Shown here: positions 61,301-64,000 of the stretch, one piece after another
Layout: the number at the start of each line of letters is the position of its first letter
Numbering within the stretch: the stretch's first letter is position 1
Source: Alphaproteobacteria bacterium
GTDB lineage: Bacteria; Pseudomonadota; Alphaproteobacteria; Micavibrionales; Micavibrionaceae
Assembly (NCBI GenBank): GCA_016794145.1
Contig: JAEUKP010000006.1
Coordinates: 1-64,000 of the forward strand
Direction of reading: 5' to 3'
Length of the DNA stretch: 64,000 nucleotides
Notes under the pieces: model-generated
Told to the model about the DNA's origin: nothing
Databases searched by the model: none
Seen by the model: the letters and a program-made list of their open reading frames with translations, nothing else
Translations under genes and position numbers: made by a program

Positions 61301-62029
61301 ATGGGCATTTTTTTGCGATATACTGACTATCTGATTCTCTTGGGTGTATTGCTCTTGAATTTAGGGGTCTGGATTTATACATCTCCGCGTTTGCCTCAAT
61401 GGGCAAATGTTCCTGTGGCGCCTTCTGAGATAGGAACAACTGCTGCTTTTCTGGGTGATAACGAGCTTGCATATCGATCAATTGCATTCACATTACAGGG
61501 ATTTGGCAACACAACTGGCCAGGTTCAGGCTTTAAAAGATTATAATTACAAGAATTTAGGAACATGGTTTAATCTAACAGATAAGCTTAATGGCCGTTCA
61601 AATTATGTCCCTTTTTTGGCAGCTTACTATTTCGGAGGGAGTCAAGATCCGTCTAAGCTGATGCCAGTTATTGATTATCTTCGTCGCGTTGGAACCTATC
61701 CCGAACCAGATAAATGGAGATATCTGGGGCAGGCTGTTTTTTTGGCCTATCACAAAATGAAAGATAATGATTTGGCGATGGAATTGGCAGATGAATTATC
61801 AAAGACGTATAAACCTGGCATGCCTGGATGGTCTCTACAGATGAAGGCCATATTGGCTGACAAGATTGGTGAGAAAGAAATGGCGTACAACCTGATGTTG
61901 GATGCTCTTCAAAATAAAAAACAAGATCTTGACCCGGTTGAGATTAATTATATGGTTGATCAGATTTGTAATCATATTTTAATGCCGGAACAGAGGAAAA
62001 AGAATCCTTTGTGTGAAAATATAAAATAA
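61301..62029 (+). CDS. Membrane-anchored periplasmic helical-repeat protein
   Basis: 242 aa. One N-terminal helix (YLILLGVLLLNLGVWIY, about 10-27), then a periplasmic domain of TPR-like helices (RYLGQAVFLAYHKMKDNDLAMELADEL in two parts, MAYNLMLDAL). No family recognised. It begins 2 bases after the permease stop and overlaps the AraC gene start (TAATG), so it forms a unit with both. It may be the accessory (PilG-like) partner of the ABC transporter; this is inference. Confidence 0.7.
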   Translation: MGIFLRYTDYLILLGVLLLNLGVWIYTSPRLPQWANVPVAPSEIGTTAAFLGDNELAYRSIAFTLQGFGNTTGQVQALKDYNYKNLGTWFNLTDKLNGRSNYVPFLAAYYFGGSQDPSKLMPVIDYLRRVGTYPEPDKWRYLGQAVFLAYHKMKDNDLAMELADELSKTYKPGMPGWSLQMKAILADKIGEKEMAYNLMLDALQNKKQDLDPVEINYMVDQICNHILMPEQRKKNPLCENIK

Positions 62030-63069
62030 TGACAGGAAGTTTCAATTTCGGGGATTTGCTGGCTCTTATGGGGCTGGTCCAGTCCGTTTATTTGATTGTT
62101 TATATCTTGTTCAGAGCAGGACATATTCGGAATGTTATTGTTCCGTCAATGTGTTTTTGTATTTTAGGGCTATCTTTTACGGCAGATTTTGCGGCTCCAC
62201 GCTTGAAAGATTCAGTGAATATTCAATTAATCCGTAGTTTGATTTGGATTTCAGTCCCTGCTTTTTCAGTTTTATTCATCGGGCAAGTTGCCAATTTTGG
62301 AAAGTTTCCTTCCCGCTCTTATTGGGTTCCTCTTTCTTTGCCTCTTTTGATAGCAGGTCTTGGTTATACTGTTCTTGATGATGAGGATGTTTTAAAAACC
62401 TTAGGGATTATTTCTGGTTGTCTATGTTTTCTGGGGCTTTGGGGGGGGCGTCAATCTTTTTCAGATTTAAGAGAGGATCAATATACAAAACAAGAAAGAT
62501 ATTGGCTTATTATTTCTTTTCTTATCATGAATATTCTGATTATTTTAGGGTCTTTCCTAGAGGTCTCCGGATATATTCGTGAAGCTGATTTTGTGTTGGT
62601 GAGGGATATTCTGGGGATTGGCATGGTTTATCTTGCGTCAACCAGCTTGCTTAGGATTTATCCGCAGGCAGTGATGTTGACTGTAAGGGGTGGTCAAAAA
62701 CAGAAAATAGAAAAATTACTTTCCAAAGAAGATGAAATAGTGGTTGGCCGAATTCAGACTCTTCTAGAACTTGATAAAGTTTATCAGGAACAAAACTTTT
62801 CGCGTGCCGACTTGGCCAGGGAACTTGATATATCCGAGGCCAACGTCTCTCGTATTATCAGTGCATCTTTCGATAAATCATTGCCGCAACTGATCAATGA
62901 ATTGAGAATCAGAGATTCTCTGCAATTGTTACAACAAACAAATGCAGGGATGTCAGTTATTGCAGAACAAGTTGGCTTTTCATCTTTACCGACATTTAAT
63001 CGTGTTTTTAAAGATGTAATGGGAATTTCTCCGTCCGAATATAGGCAACAGAAGAAATCGTCAGAATAG
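62029..63069 (+). CDS. Seven-helix membrane protein with C-terminal AraC-type HTH
   Basis: 346 aa. Residues about 5-215 contain seven hydrophobic helices; residues about 255-342 are an AraC domain with both HTH motifs (FSRADLARELDISEANVSRII and SVIAEQVGFSSLPTFNRVFKD) and a final ISPSEYR. It would be a transcription factor anchored in the inner membrane. As the last gene of the pilus cluster, it is a candidate sensor-regulator of these genes. The link is positional. Confidence 0.88.
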   Translation: MTGSFNFGDLLALMGLVQSVYLIVYILFRAGHIRNVIVPSMCFCILGLSFTADFAAPRLKDSVNIQLIRSLIWISVPAFSVLFIGQVANFGKFPSRSYWVPLSLPLLIAGLGYTVLDDEDVLKTLGIISGCLCFLGLWGGRQSFSDLREDQYTKQERYWLIISFLIMNILIILGSFLEVSGYIREADFVLVRDILGIGMVYLASTSLLRIYPQAVMLTVRGGQKQKIEKLLSKEDEIVVGRIQTLLELDKVYQEQNFSRADLARELDISEANVSRIISASFDKSLPQLINELRIRDSLQLLQQTNAGMSVIAEQVGFSSLPTFNRVFKDVMGISPSEYRQQKKSSE

Positions 63070-63071
63070 AA

Positions 63072-64000
63072 TTAAACAGACAGAAGATGATCTCTGAGGG
63101 ATTGATAATCGTTCTGCATAATCTGATATTTTTCAGGACGTTCCATCAGATCAATCAAATGGGGTGGTAACTTTGGGGATACGCCTGTTGCCTGTTTAAC
63201 CACATCAGGAAATTTTGAAGGATGTGCGCAGGCAAGAGCTACGCAAGGTTTATGATGAATGTAACCTGATTGTTTGAGAGCATGAAGTCCGACAGCCGTG
63301 TGCGGATCAATGATATGCTGGTGATTGGTATAGGTGTCTGAAATCATAGTGATTGTATCTGCATCAGAACAGCGATAGGCCAAAAATTCAGAGCGGATTT
63401 TTTCAAGATAGGGGGCAGGGACGTTGAATTCTCCAGTTTTTTTAAAAGCGTTCATCCATATATCCAATTGATGGGCATCACGATTTATTATTTCAAACAG
63501 AGCACGTTCAAAATTACTGGAAATTTGGATATCCATACTGGGACTATGGCTTGGAATAACAGGTTCCAGTTTCATTTGGCCTGTTTCAAAAAAACGTGTG
63601 AGAATATCATTCCGGTTCGACCCAATCACAAGAGGGCCAATATTGGCGCCCATTTTTTTGGCAACAAATGCTGCGTAAACATTGCCGAAATTTCCAGTCG
63701 GGACCGAGAAAACGGCTTCTTTCTTTAAAGATTTTGCGGCGGACACATAGTAAACAGTTTGTGCAATGATTCGGGCCCAGTTGATAGAATTGATCGCAGA
63801 TAAATTTCTACTCTCACGCAACTGGGGATCAGCGAACGCAGTTTTTACCAAATTCTGGCAATCATCGAATGTTCCTTCAATTGCAATATTGTGAACGTTT
63901 TCTTCAATGACAGACGTCATTTGGCGGCGTTGTATATCTGATGTACGGCCTTTCGGGTGCAGAATGGTAATCGAAATATTCTTACGGCCTTTAAAGGATT
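63072..64000 (-). CDS. thrC: Threonine synthase, C-terminal part (runs off window)
   Basis: The open frame continues to the right edge with family sequence (ITILHPKGRTSDIQRRQMTSV), so ATG 63920 is internal and the gene is cut by the window, not truncated. SAINSINWARIIAQTVYYVSA, SVPTGNFGNVYAAFVAKKMG (PLP phosphate loop) and DPHTAVG are typical of the bacterial ThrC. It converts O-phosphohomoserine to threonine. It converges on the AraC gene with 2 bases between the stops. Confidence 0.95.
   Translation of the reverse strand, partial: SFKGRKNISITILHPKGRTSDIQRRQMTSVIEENVHNIAIEGTFDDCQNLVKTAFADPQLRESRNLSAINSINWARIIAQTVYYVSAAKSLKKEAVFSVPTGNFGNVYAAFVAKKMGANIGPLVIGSNRNDILTRFFETGQMKLEPVIPSHSPSMDIQISSNFERALFEIINRDAHQLDIWMNAFKKTGEFNVPAPYLEKIRSEFLAYRCSDADTITMISDTYTNHQHIIDPHTAVGLHALKQSGYIHHKPCVALACAHPSKFPDVVKQATGVSPKLPPHLIDLMERPEKYQIMQNDYQSLRDHLLSV

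Noticed and set aside
63072..63920. thrC as a truncated gene starting at ATG 63920
   Set aside because: The frame continues to the window edge with conserved threonine synthase sequence, so the ATG is internal and the gene is simply cut by the window.

Overview
The window reads as chromosomal DNA of a flagellated Gram-negative bacterium, most likely an alphaproteobacterium. The run purN-purM, DUF2066 protein, AI-2E/PerM permease and HdaA (a DnaA-like RIDA factor), the TipF-like EAL protein and the Yej peptide ABC transporter are typical of that class. An MSHA-type type IV pilus cluster is less usual there. A Micavibrio- or Rhodospirillales-like lineage is possible, but this is inference from gene content only; I see no rRNA or marker gene that fixes the taxon.

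Layout. 1-3241: the end of an IS630 transposase, then a ~3 kb mini-island (AlkB-like dioxygenase, orphans, a phage-like chimeric transglycosylase) bounded by a 15-bp direct repeat, one copy of which lies at the 3' end of tRNA-Gln(TTG). 3399-11925: hybrid sensor kinase, purN, purM, DUF2066 protein, PerM, HdaA, NTF2-like protein. 12008-16784: sugar-phosphate genes (ROK kinase, two HAD phosphatases, glucokinase, mannose-6-phosphate isomerase-type cupin). 16779-27459: flagellar filament/hook block (flgL, flgK, orphan, flgE, flgD, TPR-methyltransferase on the minus strand; flagellin, fliD, fliS on the plus strand). 27560-34839: mdh, an unknown protein, carA, ASCH protein plus ABC exporter, yqeY, pdxJ. 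34845-46413: M20 amidohydrolase, yejE, orphan, yejB, an AbrB-Fic/Doc toxin-antitoxin pair, histidine phosphatase, kdsB, yejA, TipF-like EAL protein, pyrD, pgsA, orphan. 46592-63069: a ~16.5 kb type IV pilus cluster. 63072-64000: threonine synthase, running off the edge.

The pilus cluster is the most interesting part. In order it holds an extension ATPase, a platform protein whose only well-placed start codon is ATT, a PilM-PilN fusion, PilO- and PilP-like proteins, an ABC ATPase, a TPR protein, an N-terminal-domain-only prepilin peptidase, PilT, PilU, a lipoprotein secretin with a long Pro/Ala/Thr insertion, an ABC-2 permease, an anchored periplasmic protein and a 7TM protein with an AraC DNA-binding domain. 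No pilin gene is visible. The ABC parts embedded in it recall the PilGHI transporter of Myxococcus, and the 7TM-AraC protein is a candidate membrane-embedded regulator. Other points of note are a perfect 14-bp inverted repeat that would bury the yejE ribosome-binding site and start codon, and in-frame 12-bp tandem duplications in four envelope or surface genes.
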